Shown here: positions 8,940 through 17,278 of the stretch, one piece after another
How the letters are laid out: each line of letters starts with the position of its first letter
Numbering within the stretch: the stretch's first letter is position 1
NCBI RefSeq assembly: GCF_003290185.1
Contig: NZ_QNFY01000001.1
Span: forward strand, 402,242-466,241
DNA length: 64,000 bases
Source: Chryseobacterium lathyri
GTDB lineage: Bacteria; Bacteroidota; Bacteroidia; Flavobacteriales; Weeksellaceae
Direction: 5' to 3'
Notes under the pieces: model-generated
The model's input: only the letters and a program-made list of their open reading frames with translations
Told to the model about the DNA's origin: nothing
Databases searched by the model: none
Program-made: the position numbers and the translations under genes

Positions 8940-10427
8940 TTACAATAATTTCCTCGCATGATCAGAAAGGATGTCAATACTCTTCTCCATTTCCTCAAAG
9001 TTAAGATTTCCAAAACCCAGCCTCATTGCCGTAATATCTTTCGTCTGGTAGAGTAGTGTTTTAGGAATAAACAAATTATTCTGCGCACAATTCCGGCTTA
9101 GCTGCATCAGGTTGACAGGAATATTCCATTCCAGCCAGAAAGCAAGACCTCCCGAAGGCTTTTGAAACTGTATCAATTCATCTAAATTTTCCTTAAGAAG
9201 CTCTGCAAAGTGATTCCGCCTTTCCTGATAAACCTTTAAAGACTTTTTAAGATACCGGTGTATTTCTCCTTCTTCAATCATTTCACCTAAGGCCCTTTCC
9301 ATTAAGATATCACCCTGACGGTCTATAATTCCGAGATATTTCCTCATCTCAGCCATCAGATTTTCCGGAGCAACAATAAACCCGGTCCTGAATCCCGGAG
9401 CCAGTGATTTTCCGAAAGATCCGATATAAATCACCATTCCCTTAGTATCTGCACTTGCCAGCGGAAGAATGGGGCTTTTATCATAATGAAATTCATAATC
9501 GTAATCATCTTCAAGGATGATAAAACCATACTCGTGGGCAAGGTCGAGCAACTCAAGTCTTCGTTGTGCACTTAAAGCAACAGTAGTAGGATAGTGGTGA
9601 TGCGGAGTAAGATAAAGCATCCGGATTTTCTGCTTTTTACAGGCCTCCCGGACGTTTTCTACGATAATTCCTTCTTCATCTATCGGGAGTGATACAATAT
9701 TCACACCTGCTTTCTGGAAAATCATATTCACGGAAAAATAGCTCAAAGCGCCTACCAATACAGTATCTCCTACAGAAAGAAGAATTTCGGAAACGATATA
9801 GATACTCATTTCCGTACTTCGGGTAATGAGAAGATTGTTCTTTGAAATAGGCAGTCCGCGGGAAAGATTAAGATAATGCGACAGATGTTCCTTAAAAAAT
9901 TCACTTCCGTCATGATTGTAGTGGCCCAGCATTTTCTGATTGGATTTCCGTTTAAGAATAGAGCTGTAAAACCTTGAATGCTGCCCGATCTGAGTCAGTC
10001 TGATATCCGGAACCCCGTCGTTAAAAACATACTCGCAGTCGGAATGTTCAAATGGATTATCTAAAATATTCGAAGTTTTAAATGCAAAACCTGTGGTTTC
10101 AGGATAATTCTGAAGATTGTTTTTTTCAAAATCCTTAACCTTTACCGGTTTTTCCTGATTTTCTCCGATAATGAACGTTCCCTTGTTCGGAAGACTCTCA
10201 ACCCAGCCCTGTGCTGACAATTCATCATAAACAGCAACGGCGGTATTCCTGTGGATTTCCAACACTTCACTGAAGGCTCTGGTTCCGGGCAACTTGGTGC
10301 CGTATGGCAGAAAACCTCTCTGAATAGCATTAATAAGCTGATTTGTAATCTGCATATAGATTGAAGTCTCCGAATTTCTGTCAATTTCTATAAAACTTTG
10401 ATAAGGAATCTTAACCGGACTATCCAT
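8940..10427 (-). CDS. MocR/PdxR-type GntR-aminotransferase regulator
   Basis: A 495-aa fusion. The N-terminal winged helix (about residues 15-85) contains GTKLPGTRAFSEVLEIHRNTAVAVYDEL as a GntR DNA-binding element, split here by position: PGTRAF near 45 and HRNTAVAVY near 57. A fold-type I aminotransferase domain follows (about 110-495) with LEDDYDYEFHY and the PLP-lysine region IGSFGKSLAPGFRTG. Such proteins sense PLP or a PLP adduct and regulate a neighbouring gene. The gene is divergent from the biotin genes with only 65 bp between starts, so control of that operon is plausible but inferred; pyridoxal metabolism is the known role of PdxR relatives. Confidence 0.92.
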   Translation of the reverse strand: MDSPVKIPYQSFIEIDRNSETSIYMQITNQLINAIQRGFLPYGTKLPGTRAFSEVLEIHRNTAVAVYDELSAQGWVESLPNKGTFIIGENQEKPVKVKDFEKNNLQNYPETTGFAFKTSNILDNPFEHSDCEYVFNDGVPDIRLTQIGQHSRFYSSILKRKSNQKMLGHYNHDGSEFFKEHLSHYLNLSRGLPISKNNLLITRSTEMSIYIVSEILLSVGDTVLVGALSYFSVNMIFQKAGVNIVSLPIDEEGIIVENVREACKKQKIRMLYLTPHHHYPTTVALSAQRRLELLDLAHEYGFIILEDDYDYEFHYDKSPILPLASADTKGMVIYIGSFGKSLAPGFRTGFIVAPENLMAEMRKYLGIIDRQGDILMERALGEMIEEGEIHRYLKKSLKVYQERRNHFAELLKENLDELIQFQKPSGGLAFWLEWNIPVNLMQLSRNCAQNNLFIPKTLLYQTKDITAMRLGFGNLNFEEMEKSIDILSDHARKLL

Positions 10428-10437
10428 AATATTAAAA

Positions 10438-10457
10438 CTGGCACCTTTTAATGGTCC
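10438..10457. promoter_or_regulatory. Candidate MocR operator
   Basis: CTGGCACC (10438-10445) and ATGGTCC (10451-10457) form an imperfect inverted arrangement (GGCACC against GGTCC) in the 65-bp gap between the MocR gene and the biotin operon, just upstream of a promoter element. Low-confidence assignment by position and symmetry. Confidence 0.4.
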
Positions 10458-10467
10458 GGCAATATAC

Positions 10468-10475
10468 TAATTTTG
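10468..10475 (+). promoter_or_regulatory. Bacteroidota -7 element for the biotin operon
   Basis: TAATTTTG matches the TAnnTTTG -7 consensus and lies 18 bp before the start codon at 10493. A clear TTG at the -33 position is not seen, only TTTT. Confidence 0.55.
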
Positions 10476-10492
10476 GTTCAAAATAAAAATCT

Positions 10493-11116
10493 ATGGAATT
10501 TCAACAACTGCTTGAAAGAATTGTACAGGATGACGGAACTCATGCCAAATGGCTGAACACGCTTTCGTTCATGGAAAATGCCGGTGCCAGAAAGATCTCT
10601 AAGTGTGAGCATCCGGTTTCTGTCACGCTCATTCAGCTGAAACATGCTGCCGAAGAGCACCGTCACGCTTATTATTTGAAAAAACAGATCGGAAAGATAG
10701 ATCCCGAATTATGTAAAACCTATGCAGCAGACGAACTTCTGGCCCCAGTTGCCACCCGACAGTATCTTCATTCTCTGGATGTAAAGGCTTGCAGGTATCT
10801 TCAGACCGTATTTGCCCTGAATAAGGAAGAGTTGAAATATGCAGCTTATCTTTTTGTGACTTATGCCATTGAAGTTCGTGCAGATGAGCTCTATCCGGTT
10901 TATCAGGATATTCTGACCAAGGAATCTTCGAGGGTTATGGTGAAATCTATTATTCTGGAAGAAGAAGGGCATCTTGAGGAAATGATCAATCAATTAAATG
11001 AATTCTCCGCAGACTGGAAATTGCATGCAGAAAATATCCTGACGATAGAAAAAGAACTGCATGATGAGTGGATCAATGCCATAGCAGAAGAAGTTTCACA
11101 GTTGGATTATGCTTAA
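10493..11116 (+). CDS. Ferritin-like/diiron-motif protein heading the biotin operon
   Basis: A 207-aa helical protein. It carries two ExxH motifs, E55-H58 (in AAEEHRHAYY) and E157-H160 (in LEEEGHLEEM), and an intervening acidic helix around E127-E132. That is the E..ExxH..E..ExxH layout of ferritin-like diiron enzymes. It overlaps bioF by 8 bp and so is translationally coupled to it. No function is known to me. An oxidative or hydrolytic step in supplying the pimeloyl precursor is one possibility; iron storage is less likely given the coupling. The metal site is inferred from spacing. Confidence 0.7.
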   Translation: MEFQQLLERIVQDDGTHAKWLNTLSFMENAGARKISKCEHPVSVTLIQLKHAAEEHRHAYYLKKQIGKIDPELCKTYAADELLAPVATRQYLHSLDVKACRYLQTVFALNKEELKYAAYLFVTYAIEVRADELYPVYQDILTKESSRVMVKSIILEEEGHLEEMINQLNEFSADWKLHAENILTIEKELHDEWINAIAEEVSQLDYA

Positions 11117-12209
11117 AAAATTTCAGGAAGCGCTTGAGAACAGAAAAGAAGCGGGCATATTAAGAACGTTAAAGCCAAAACTTAATGGTATTGATTTTTA
11201 CTCTAACGATTATCTTGGCTTGACAGGAAATGAAGAACTTCAATTACAGTTGCTTCGGAATGTTCAGGAAAACCCTAAGCTTCTTTCAGGAAGCTCCGGT
11301 TCAAGACTGATCAGCGGAAACAGCAATATTGTTGATGAAACAGAAACGTACATTGCTGAACAGCATCAATATCCAGCAGCTCTTCTTTTTTCTTCCGGTT
11401 ACAATGCAAATCTGGCTTTGTTTTCTTCACTGCCGGACCGTCATGACATGATTATTGTAGATGAGCAGATTCACCGTTCAGTTCATGATGCCTGCAGAAT
11501 GTCACATGCTAAAAAACTAAAATTCCGTCACAATGATCCGGAAGATCTGGAAAGTATTCTGAAAAAGCAGACCGGGCCCTGTTATATTGCTATAGAAAGC
11601 CTGTATTCGATGGATGGGGATCTTGCACCCCTTCAGGAAATTGCAGCATTAGCCAAAAAATATAATGCAGCACTGATTGTAGATGAAGCCCATGCTTTTG
11701 GTGTTTTCGGATATGGCCTGATTGAGAAGAATCAGTTACAGAATGATGTTTTTGCCGCCGTAATGACTTATGGAAAAGCTTTAGGAGCCCATGGTGCAGC
11801 TATTTTGTGTGATGAAACCATAAAATCCTATTTAGTGAATTTTGCATCTCCTTTTATCTATACCACTGCTGCTCAGGATTTTTTATGGATGGCTATTCAA
11901 ACAGGCTATGAATTCTTAAAGCAAAAACCAGAACTGTCAGAAAGACTTCAAAAGAATATTGAAATTTTCAGGAATCAAAATATTAAAACCCCATCTTCAG
12001 AATTGAGCCCGATACAGGCCGTATTGATGCCGGATAATCAACAATTGAGAAGTTTACAGAAAACACTATCTGATAATAATTTCTTAACCTACGCCGTCTA
12101 CAGTCCCACTGTAAAAGCAGGAACCGAAAGACTCAGAATATGCCTTCACAGCTTTAATACTGAAGAAGAAATTGTAGAACTCACGAGAATTATTAAAGAA
12201 TTTATTTAA
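11109..12209 (+). CDS. bioF: 8-amino-7-oxononanoate synthase
   Basis: A 366-aa PLP enzyme that condenses pimeloyl-ACP (or CoA) with alanine, the first committed step of biotin ring assembly. Family signatures are visible: FYSNDYLGLTGN near the N-terminus, SSGYNANLALFSS, IVDEAHAFGVFG (Asp binding the PLP ring nitrogen) and MTYGKALGAHGAAIL, whose lysine should form the Schiff base. The protein is slightly shorter than the E. coli enzyme. It overlaps the diiron-type gene by 8 bp and is 49 bp before bioD. Confidence 0.95.
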   Translation: MLKKFQEALENRKEAGILRTLKPKLNGIDFYSNDYLGLTGNEELQLQLLRNVQENPKLLSGSSGSRLISGNSNIVDETETYIAEQHQYPAALLFSSGYNANLALFSSLPDRHDMIIVDEQIHRSVHDACRMSHAKKLKFRHNDPEDLESILKKQTGPCYIAIESLYSMDGDLAPLQEIAALAKKYNAALIVDEAHAFGVFGYGLIEKNQLQNDVFAAVMTYGKALGAHGAAILCDETIKSYLVNFASPFIYTTAAQDFLWMAIQTGYEFLKQKPELSERLQKNIEIFRNQNIKTPSSELSPIQAVLMPDNQQLRSLQKTLSDNNFLTYAVYSPTVKAGTERLRICLHSFNTEEEIVELTRIIKEFI

Positions 12210-12258
12210 GATGAATCAATAAACACCAAACCCCGAATCTTTCAACCTGTAACATCAA

Positions 12259-12873
12259 ATGAATCAAATATTTATCACCGGAATCGGCACTGAAGTAGGA
12301 AAAACAGTATGCTCCGCTGTTTTAACACAATATTTTAAAGCAGATTACTGGAAACCTGTGCAATCCGGGGATCTCGACTATACGGACAGCCATAAAATAG
12401 AATCATGGACAGAGAATACCGTCTGCCATCCGGAAACTTACCGTCTTCAGCTGGCTGCATCACCACATCAGTCTGCCAGGGAAGAAAATATAGAAATCAG
12501 TTTAGATCAGTTTCAGCTTCCCAAAACAGATAACAAACTAATCGTAGAAGGAGCGGGAGGGCTTATGGTCCCGCTTTCGGATGAGATTTTTATGATAGAC
12601 CTTATTGAAAAACTTAATCTTCCTGTAGCGTTAGTCGTCAGAAATTATTTAGGATGCATTAACCACACTTTACTTTCCATCATGGCCTTAAAACAAAGAA
12701 AACTTAAGCTGGAATATTTGATTTTCAATGGAAATTTCCCTCCAGATACCGAAAGAGTGATCTGTAACTTTATGAAAAGAGAAACCAGAACTATCTACAT
12801 TCCTGAAATCGACCAGCCAACTAAAGTCAGCATTAAAGCTGCCGCAGAACAATTAACAAAAACAAATTTATGA
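12259..12873 (+). CDS. bioD: ATP-dependent dethiobiotin synthetase
   Basis: A 204-aa P-loop enzyme that closes the ureido ring of dethiobiotin from 7,8-diaminononanoate, CO2 and ATP. The modified Walker A is [12 protein letters not shown] (Gly8-Thr16), followed by YWKPVQSGD, whose lysine and Thr/Ser contact substrate, and [11 protein letters not shown], the family signature of the diaminononanoate site. The stop overlaps the bioB start by 4 bp. Confidence 0.95.
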   Translation: MNQIFITGIGTEVGKTVCSAVLTQYFKADYWKPVQSGDLDYTDSHKIESWTENTVCHPETYRLQLAASPHQSAREENIEISLDQFQLPKTDNKLIVEGAGGLMVPLSDEIFMIDLIEKLNLPVALVVRNYLGCINHTLLSIMALKQRKLKLEYLIFNGNFPPDTERVICNFMKRETRTIYIPEIDQPTKVSIKAAAEQLTKTNL

Positions 12874-13862
12874 TAATGGATAAAAAAACAACCATCAGAA
12901 ACAACTGGACAAAAGAAGAAATAGAAGAAATTTATCACCAGCCCTTGCTGGAACTGATCTATAAAGCATCAACAGTACACCGTGAATGGCATGATCCGTC
13001 AGAAGTACAGATTTCCACCTTATTATCCATCAAAACGGGAGGATGTCCCGAAGACTGCTCTTATTGTGGTCAGGCTGCCCGTTACCATACTAATATCAAA
13101 GTGCAGGCATTGCTTCCGACAGAAACCGTGATTGCCCACGCTCAAAAAGCAAAAGACAGTGGCTCTTCCCGTTTCTGTATGGCTGCAGCATGGCGTGAAG
13201 TCCGTAACAACAGAGATTTCGACAGGGTAATCGATATGGTAAAAGGCGTAAATGAGCTTGGACTGGAAGTGTGCTGTACGTTAGGAATGCTTACCGAAGA
13301 GCAGGCCATTCGTCTTCAGGAAGCAGGTTTATATGCTTACAATCACAATCTCGATACTTCTGAACAGTATTACGAAGAAATTATCTCAACCAGAACCTTT
13401 GATAACAGAATCAATACCATCAATAATGTAAGAAAAGCAGGAATAACGGTATGTTCAGGAGGAATTATAGGACTTGGAGAAACGCACAGAGACAGAATTT
13501 CAATGCTTTTAACCTTAGCCACCATGCCAAAACATCCGGAATCAGTTCCCATCAACGCCTTAGCAAGAGTAGCAGGAACGCCGCTTGAAGACAACGAAAA
13601 AGTAGATACCTGGGAAATGGTCAGAATGATCGCTACCGCCAGGATTGTCATGCCTTCCTCCATGGTGAGATTAAGTGCCGGACGTATTGAAATGAATGAA
13701 ACAGAGCAGGCGTGGTGCTTTATAGCCGGAGCCAATTCCATCTTCACAGGAGAAAGAGAAACACTATTGGTAACCCCTAATCCGGGGGTTTCCGAAGACA
13801 TGCAGATGCTGGAAAAACTGGGCCTGAAACCGATGAAGATGAAAGAGAATAGCTGTTGTTAA
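12870..13862 (+). CDS. bioB: Biotin synthase (radical SAM)
   Basis: A 330-aa radical-SAM enzyme that inserts sulfur into dethiobiotin. The CxxxCxxC cluster motif is [12 protein letters not shown] (Cys59, Cys63, Cys66), binding the SAM [4Fe-4S] cluster. Later cysteines in CCTLGML and the Arg in [11 protein letters not shown] match the auxiliary [2Fe-2S] site. ATG at 12870 overlaps bioD, and a second in-frame ATG at 12876 is equally possible. A 113-bp gap with a heptanucleotide repeat separates it from bioA. Confidence 0.96.
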   Translation: MIMDKKTTIRNNWTKEEIEEIYHQPLLELIYKASTVHREWHDPSEVQISTLLSIKTGGCPEDCSYCGQAARYHTNIKVQALLPTETVIAHAQKAKDSGSSRFCMAAAWREVRNNRDFDRVIDMVKGVNELGLEVCCTLGMLTEEQAIRLQEAGLYAYNHNLDTSEQYYEEIISTRTFDNRINTINNVRKAGITVCSGGIIGLGETHRDRISMLLTLATMPKHPESVPINALARVAGTPLEDNEKVDTWEMVRMIATARIVMPSSMVRLSAGRIEMNETEQAWCFIAGANSIFTGERETLLVTPNPGVSEDMQMLEKLGLKPMKMKENSCC

Positions 13863-13934
13863 TGAGTTTCGGGATGAAGGGGTACCAGTTACAGGTTATA
13901 AAGCTACAATTGGCTTATGGAACGATCATCTCCA

Positions 13935-13969
13935 CTAACTTCTAACCTCTAATTTCTAACTTCTAATTA
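13935..13969 (+). repeat. Heptanucleotide tandem repeat upstream of bioA
   Basis: Five consecutive 7-bp units of the form CTAAYYT (CTAACTT, CTAACCT, CTAATTT, CTAACTT, CTAATTA) end 6 bp before the bioA start codon at 13976. Confidence 0.8.
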
Positions 13970-13975
13970 AAAAAA

Positions 13976-15298
13976 ATGAATACATCAATACAATCTCTAC
14001 AGTCAAGAGATAAAGCCGTCAACTGGCATCCCTACACGCAAATGAAAACAGCAGGAGATGCAGTGCCTATAGTACAAGGAAAAGGCGTCTATTTATATGA
14101 TGAGGAAGGAAAAAAATACATTGATGCCGTTTCATCCTGGTGGGTGACTTTGCACGGTCATGCTCATCCCTATATTGCAGAACGTGTTTTTCAGCAGCTG
14201 AATACTCTGGAACAGGTTATTTTTGCGGGATTTACGCATGAACCGGCTGTTCAGCTTTCAGAAAACCTGTTGAACCTGCTTCCGAAGAACCAGAAAAAGG
14301 TTTTTTATTCGGATAATGGTTCAACGGCAGTGGAAGCAGCGCTGAAGATGTGTATTCAGTATGCTTATAATTCAGGGAAAGAAAAAACGAAGATTCTGGC
14401 TTTTAAAAATGCTTATCACGGCGATACCTTCGGGGCGATGTCTGTGAGCGGGAGAAGTGTCTGGACAAAACCTTTCGGAAGTATGCTCTTTGAGGTGATC
14501 TTTATCGATATACCTAACGCAGAAAATCTGGAAAGTTTAAAAATTCAGATTAAAGATCTGGCAGAAGAAACAGCCTGTTTTATCTATGAACCATTGGTAC
14601 AGGGCGCAGCAGGAATGCTGATGTATGAGGCCAAACATCTGGATGAACTGATGAAATTCTGCAGAAGCAAAGAAATTCTGATGATCCAGGATGAAGTATT
14701 CACAGGTTTCGGGAGAACCGGAAAACTGTTTGCGGCCAATCACCTTACGGAAGTGCCGGATATTATGTGTTTCTCAAAAGGCCTCACCGGAGGAACAATG
14801 CCTATGGGAATTACCACCTGTTCGCAGGAAATTTTTAATGCCTTTTTATCTGACGATAAGTATAAAACCCTGTTTCACGGACATTCTTTTACGGCTAATC
14901 CTTTAGCGTGTACTGCGGCTCTGGCCAGCATGGAGCTTTTATTGCAGGAAGAAACATTAGCAGCCATTGATCGTATCAACAACCAACATTCCGATTTTTC
15001 TAAAATTCTTTCAAAGCATTCACATGTTGAAAATGTACGTCAGACCGGAACCATTCTGGCTTTTGAGTATAAAACAGATCAACATACTTCTTATTTTAAC
15101 CAGATTGGAAAGGTTCTCTATGATGAATTTCTCAAGCGCGGGATCATTATGCGTCCGCTGGGGAATGTTATGTATCTGGTTCCGCCGTATTGCATCACAT
15201 CAGAAGAACTTGATTTTATTTACCGGAATATTTTGGAGGTATTGAATACTTTTAAGAATCAAGATCATTGCCCCATGCATGCAGCTGATCAAGAATAG
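13976..15298 (+). CDS. bioA: Adenosylmethionine-8-amino-7-oxononanoate aminotransferase
   Basis: A 440-aa class III aminotransferase making 7,8-diaminononanoate with SAM as amino donor. Typical BioA phrases are WHPYTQM near the N-terminus (residues 18-24), VSSWWVTLHGHAHP, FYSDNGSTAVEAALKM, MIQDEVFTGFGRTG (Asp pairing with PLP nitrogen) and CFSKGLTGGTMPMG, whose lysine binds PLP. The order bioB-bioA is same-strand but with a 113-bp gap. Its last 47 bp overlap the 3' end of the convergent HxlR gene. Confidence 0.95.
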   Translation: MNTSIQSLQSRDKAVNWHPYTQMKTAGDAVPIVQGKGVYLYDEEGKKYIDAVSSWWVTLHGHAHPYIAERVFQQLNTLEQVIFAGFTHEPAVQLSENLLNLLPKNQKKVFYSDNGSTAVEAALKMCIQYAYNSGKEKTKILAFKNAYHGDTFGAMSVSGRSVWTKPFGSMLFEVIFIDIPNAENLESLKIQIKDLAEETACFIYEPLVQGAAGMLMYEAKHLDELMKFCRSKEILMIQDEVFTGFGRTGKLFAANHLTEVPDIMCFSKGLTGGTMPMGITTCSQEIFNAFLSDDKYKTLFHGHSFTANPLACTAALASMELLLQEETLAAIDRINNQHSDFSKILSKHSHVENVRQTGTILAFEYKTDQHTSYFNQIGKVLYDEFLKRGIIMRPLGNVMYLVPPYCITSEELDFIYRNILEVLNTFKNQDHCPMHAADQE

Positions 15299-15569
15299 GA
15301 CCTAATTTCCGGGCTTTATCAGTCACCTTATAATAGACTTCAGGAGGAAAATTATAGACTTCAATCCGTTGAATGATATGATTTTCCTCCATCTGTTTCA
15401 GCTGCTCCGAAAGCACTTTCTTTGAAACCCTTGGCATTTTACGCCACAATTCTATAAACCGTACCTGATCTTCCTCAAAAAGATTCAGAAGGATCAACGG
15501 TTTCCATTTTCCGGAAAGAATATCAAGGCTTCGTCTAAGCCCGCAGTTTTTAAATTCTTCAAAATTCAT
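15252..15569 (-). CDS. HxlR family winged-helix regulator
   Basis: A 105-aa MarR-like winged-helix protein with the HxlR signature: CGLRRSLDILSGKWKPLILLNLFE near the N-terminus (recognised from LDILSGKWKPLIL) and RVSKKVLSEQLKQMEENHIIQR for the recognition helix, read as VSKKVLSEQLKQM. A single N-terminal Cys (Cys9) is in the position that senses electrophiles or redox stress in several HxlR proteins. It is divergent from the metallo-hydrolase gene with 92 bp between starts and probably regulates it. The 3' end runs into bioA antisense. Confidence 0.9.
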   Translation of the reverse strand: MNFEEFKNCGLRRSLDILSGKWKPLILLNLFEEDQVRFIELWRKMPRVSKKVLSEQLKQMEENHIIQRIEVYNFPPEVYYKVTDKARKLGPILDQLHAWGNDLDS

Positions 15570-15588
15570 CGGTAACTTTTATATATAT

Positions 15589-15633
15589 GGTTAACCTTTT
15601 GGTAACCGTCTATTATTTACCTTTGGTTTAACC
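15589..15633. promoter_or_regulatory. Candidate HxlR operator cluster
   Basis: GGTTAACC (15589-15596) and GGTAACC (15601-15607), separated by TTTT, are followed by GGTTTAACC (15625-15633). These related palindromic half-sites fill the gap between the HxlR gene and the metallo-hydrolase gene and abut the -7 element. Confidence 0.5.
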
Positions 15634-15634
15634 A

Positions 15635-15642
15635 TAGTTTTG
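15635..15642 (+). promoter_or_regulatory. -7 element for the metallo-hydrolase gene
   Basis: TAGTTTTG fits TAnnTTTG and lies 20 bp before the ATG at 15662, directly after the putative HxlR sites. Confidence 0.55.
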
Positions 15643-15661
15643 CAAGACAAAATTAAACAAA

Positions 15662-16423
15662 ATGAAACTGGAATTATGGCGTAATGCCACATTACTGCTC
15701 CAATTAGGAGGAAAAAATATTTTAATTGATCCCATGCTTGGGGCAAAAGGTTCTTTGGGAAAGCTTCCAATGACAGATAGCGAACTGCTGAATCCCTTGG
15801 TTGACCTTCCGTTCAGTGAAGAGGAATTAAAAGATAAACTGTCAAAAATTGATGCGGTAGCTGTAACTCATCTTCATCCCGATCACTGGGACGAAAAAGC
15901 TATTGAATTTTTAGATAAAAATATTCCTGTAATCTGCCCTGAGATCATTGCAGAAAAGATAGCCGAGTCAGGTTTTAAGAACATAATTTCTATTAAAGAC
16001 AGTATCATCTGGGAAAATATCAATATTTCAATTACAGAAGGGCAGCACGGAACCGGAGAAATAGGGGAGAAAATGGGTAAAGTAAACGGATTTGTCTTTA
16101 AAACAGAAGATCAAACTCTCTATGTCGTTGGTGACAGTATCTGGTATGAAGGGATTGCAGCAGAGATCGATAAGCATCTGCCTCAGCATATTGTTGTAGC
16201 CGGAGGTGCAGCCACTTTTGCAGTGGGAGATCCTATTATTATGACCAGTGAAGACATCATCAAACTTTGTGAATATGCACCCAATGCCTCCATCTTGGTC
16301 ACGCATCTTGAAGCAGTCAGCCACTGTAAGGAAAACCGTGAATACATTCAGAAGAAGATCAATGAAAACGATCTGGAGAACAGATGCTTAGTTCTGCAGG
16401 ACGGGATGGAATATTCTTTATAA
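15662..16423 (+). CDS. MBL-fold metallo-hydrolase (UlaG-like)
   Basis: A 253-aa metallo-beta-lactamase-fold enzyme. The metal motif THLHPDHWD (His70, His72, Asp74, His75) is intact, and later ligands are plausible in TEGQHGTG (His), VVGDSIWYEG (Asp) and LVTHLEAVSHC (His). The opening LELWRNATLLLQLGGKNILIDP pattern, read as NATLLLQLGGKNILIDP, resembles the UlaG/RomA-type cytosolic hydrolases. The substrate is unknown. It is divergent from, and probably controlled by, the HxlR regulator. Confidence 0.88.
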   Translation: MKLELWRNATLLLQLGGKNILIDPMLGAKGSLGKLPMTDSELLNPLVDLPFSEEELKDKLSKIDAVAVTHLHPDHWDEKAIEFLDKNIPVICPEIIAEKIAESGFKNIISIKDSIIWENINISITEGQHGTGEIGEKMGKVNGFVFKTEDQTLYVVGDSIWYEGIAAEIDKHLPQHIVVAGGAATFAVGDPIIMTSEDIIKLCEYAPNASILVTHLEAVSHCKENREYIQKKINENDLENRCLVLQDGMEYSL

Positions 16424-16464
16424 TTAATTTAAAAGAGTTTAAAATCTATTAATCTTTAAGAAGA

Positions 16465-17223
16465 ATGGGTTGGGGGATGGCTCATTTTTTGGATACCTTC
16501 TCTAAATTAATTTCTATGCTATCCCTATTTCTCTTAGAACTCAACTGGAAAGAATTATTTCTGGGACACGAAGAATGGTCTTTTCTTCTGGAAATCATAT
16601 TACGGACTATGATCATGTTCCTGGCCATTATTATTGGCCTGAGAATTTTAGGAAAAAGAGGGGTAAAGCAGCTTTCTATTTTTGAGCTGGTCGTTATTAT
16701 CGGTTTAGGTTCTGCGGCTGGTGATCCTATGTTCAATAAAGATGTTGGTATTATTTCTTCCATTCTCGTTTTTATAGTCATCATTCTTTTATACAGCATT
16801 GTCACTTTTTTTATAGGAAGAAGCAAAAAATTTGAGAAACTGGTGGAAGGAAGTTCCATCTGCCTGATCAAAGACGGTGAATTTGCTATTGAAAACTTTA
16901 AAAAAGAAAACTTGGGAAGCGATGAATTTTTTGCAGAGCTCAGGTTGAAGGGTGTTTCACAGCTTGGGCAGATTGAAACAGCTATTGAAGAAATTTCCGG
17001 TGAGATCAGTGTATTTTACTATGAAGATAAAGATGTAAAATACGGCCTTCCCATTATGCCGGATTCATTAAAAAATCCATTAAAAATAATTCATAAAGAA
17101 AGTCAATATTCATGTATCTTCTGTGGACATACCGAATTTAAAACGGAAGGAAATACAGCGCACTGTCCTAAATGTAAAAAAGATGACTGGATAGAAGCCA
17201 GCAACAAAAGAAGAATAACTTAA
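16465..17223 (+). CDS. DUF421 (YetF/YcaP-like) membrane protein with C-terminal zinc ribbon
   Basis: A 252-aa protein with an amphipathic N-terminus, three TM helices (about residues 35-55, 65-85, 90-115), and the cytoplasmic DUF421 domain marked by RILGKRGVKQLSIFELV and GSDEFFAELRLKGV. The C-terminus adds CIFCGHTEF-x-CPKC, a CxxC..CxxC zinc-ribbon knuckle (about residues 215-240) that ordinary YetF proteins lack as far as I recall. Function is unknown; relatives affect spore or envelope stress. It follows the metallo-hydrolase by 41 bp, so co-transcription is possible. Confidence 0.88.
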   Translation: MGWGMAHFLDTFSKLISMLSLFLLELNWKELFLGHEEWSFLLEIILRTMIMFLAIIIGLRILGKRGVKQLSIFELVVIIGLGSAAGDPMFNKDVGIISSILVFIVIILLYSIVTFFIGRSKKFEKLVEGSSICLIKDGEFAIENFKKENLGSDEFFAELRLKGVSQLGQIETAIEEISGEISVFYYEDKDVKYGLPIMPDSLKNPLKIIHKESQYSCIFCGHTEFKTEGNTAHCPKCKKDDWIEASNKRRIT

Positions 17224-17241
17224 ATCAGACAAACATTGATA

Positions 17242-17278
17242 AAAGGACTGTATCTTTCCGATACAGTCCTTTATTTTT
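17242..17278. terminator. Bidirectional terminator
   Basis: A 13-bp perfect stem (AAAGGACTGTATC at 17242-17254 with GATACAGTCCTTT at 17260-17272) with a 5-nt loop and T-rich flanks on both strands. It sits between the convergent DUF421 and MFS genes. Confidence 0.9.

Noticed and set aside
13863..13975. A biotin riboswitch or terminator between bioB and bioA
   Set aside because: Only a heptanucleotide repeat and AT-rich sequence are present; no stable hairpin with a T run.
16028..16324. Minus-strand ORF of 98 aa in the metallo-hydrolase gene
   Set aside because: Shadow of a gene with intact HxHxDH motif; no independent start context or homology.
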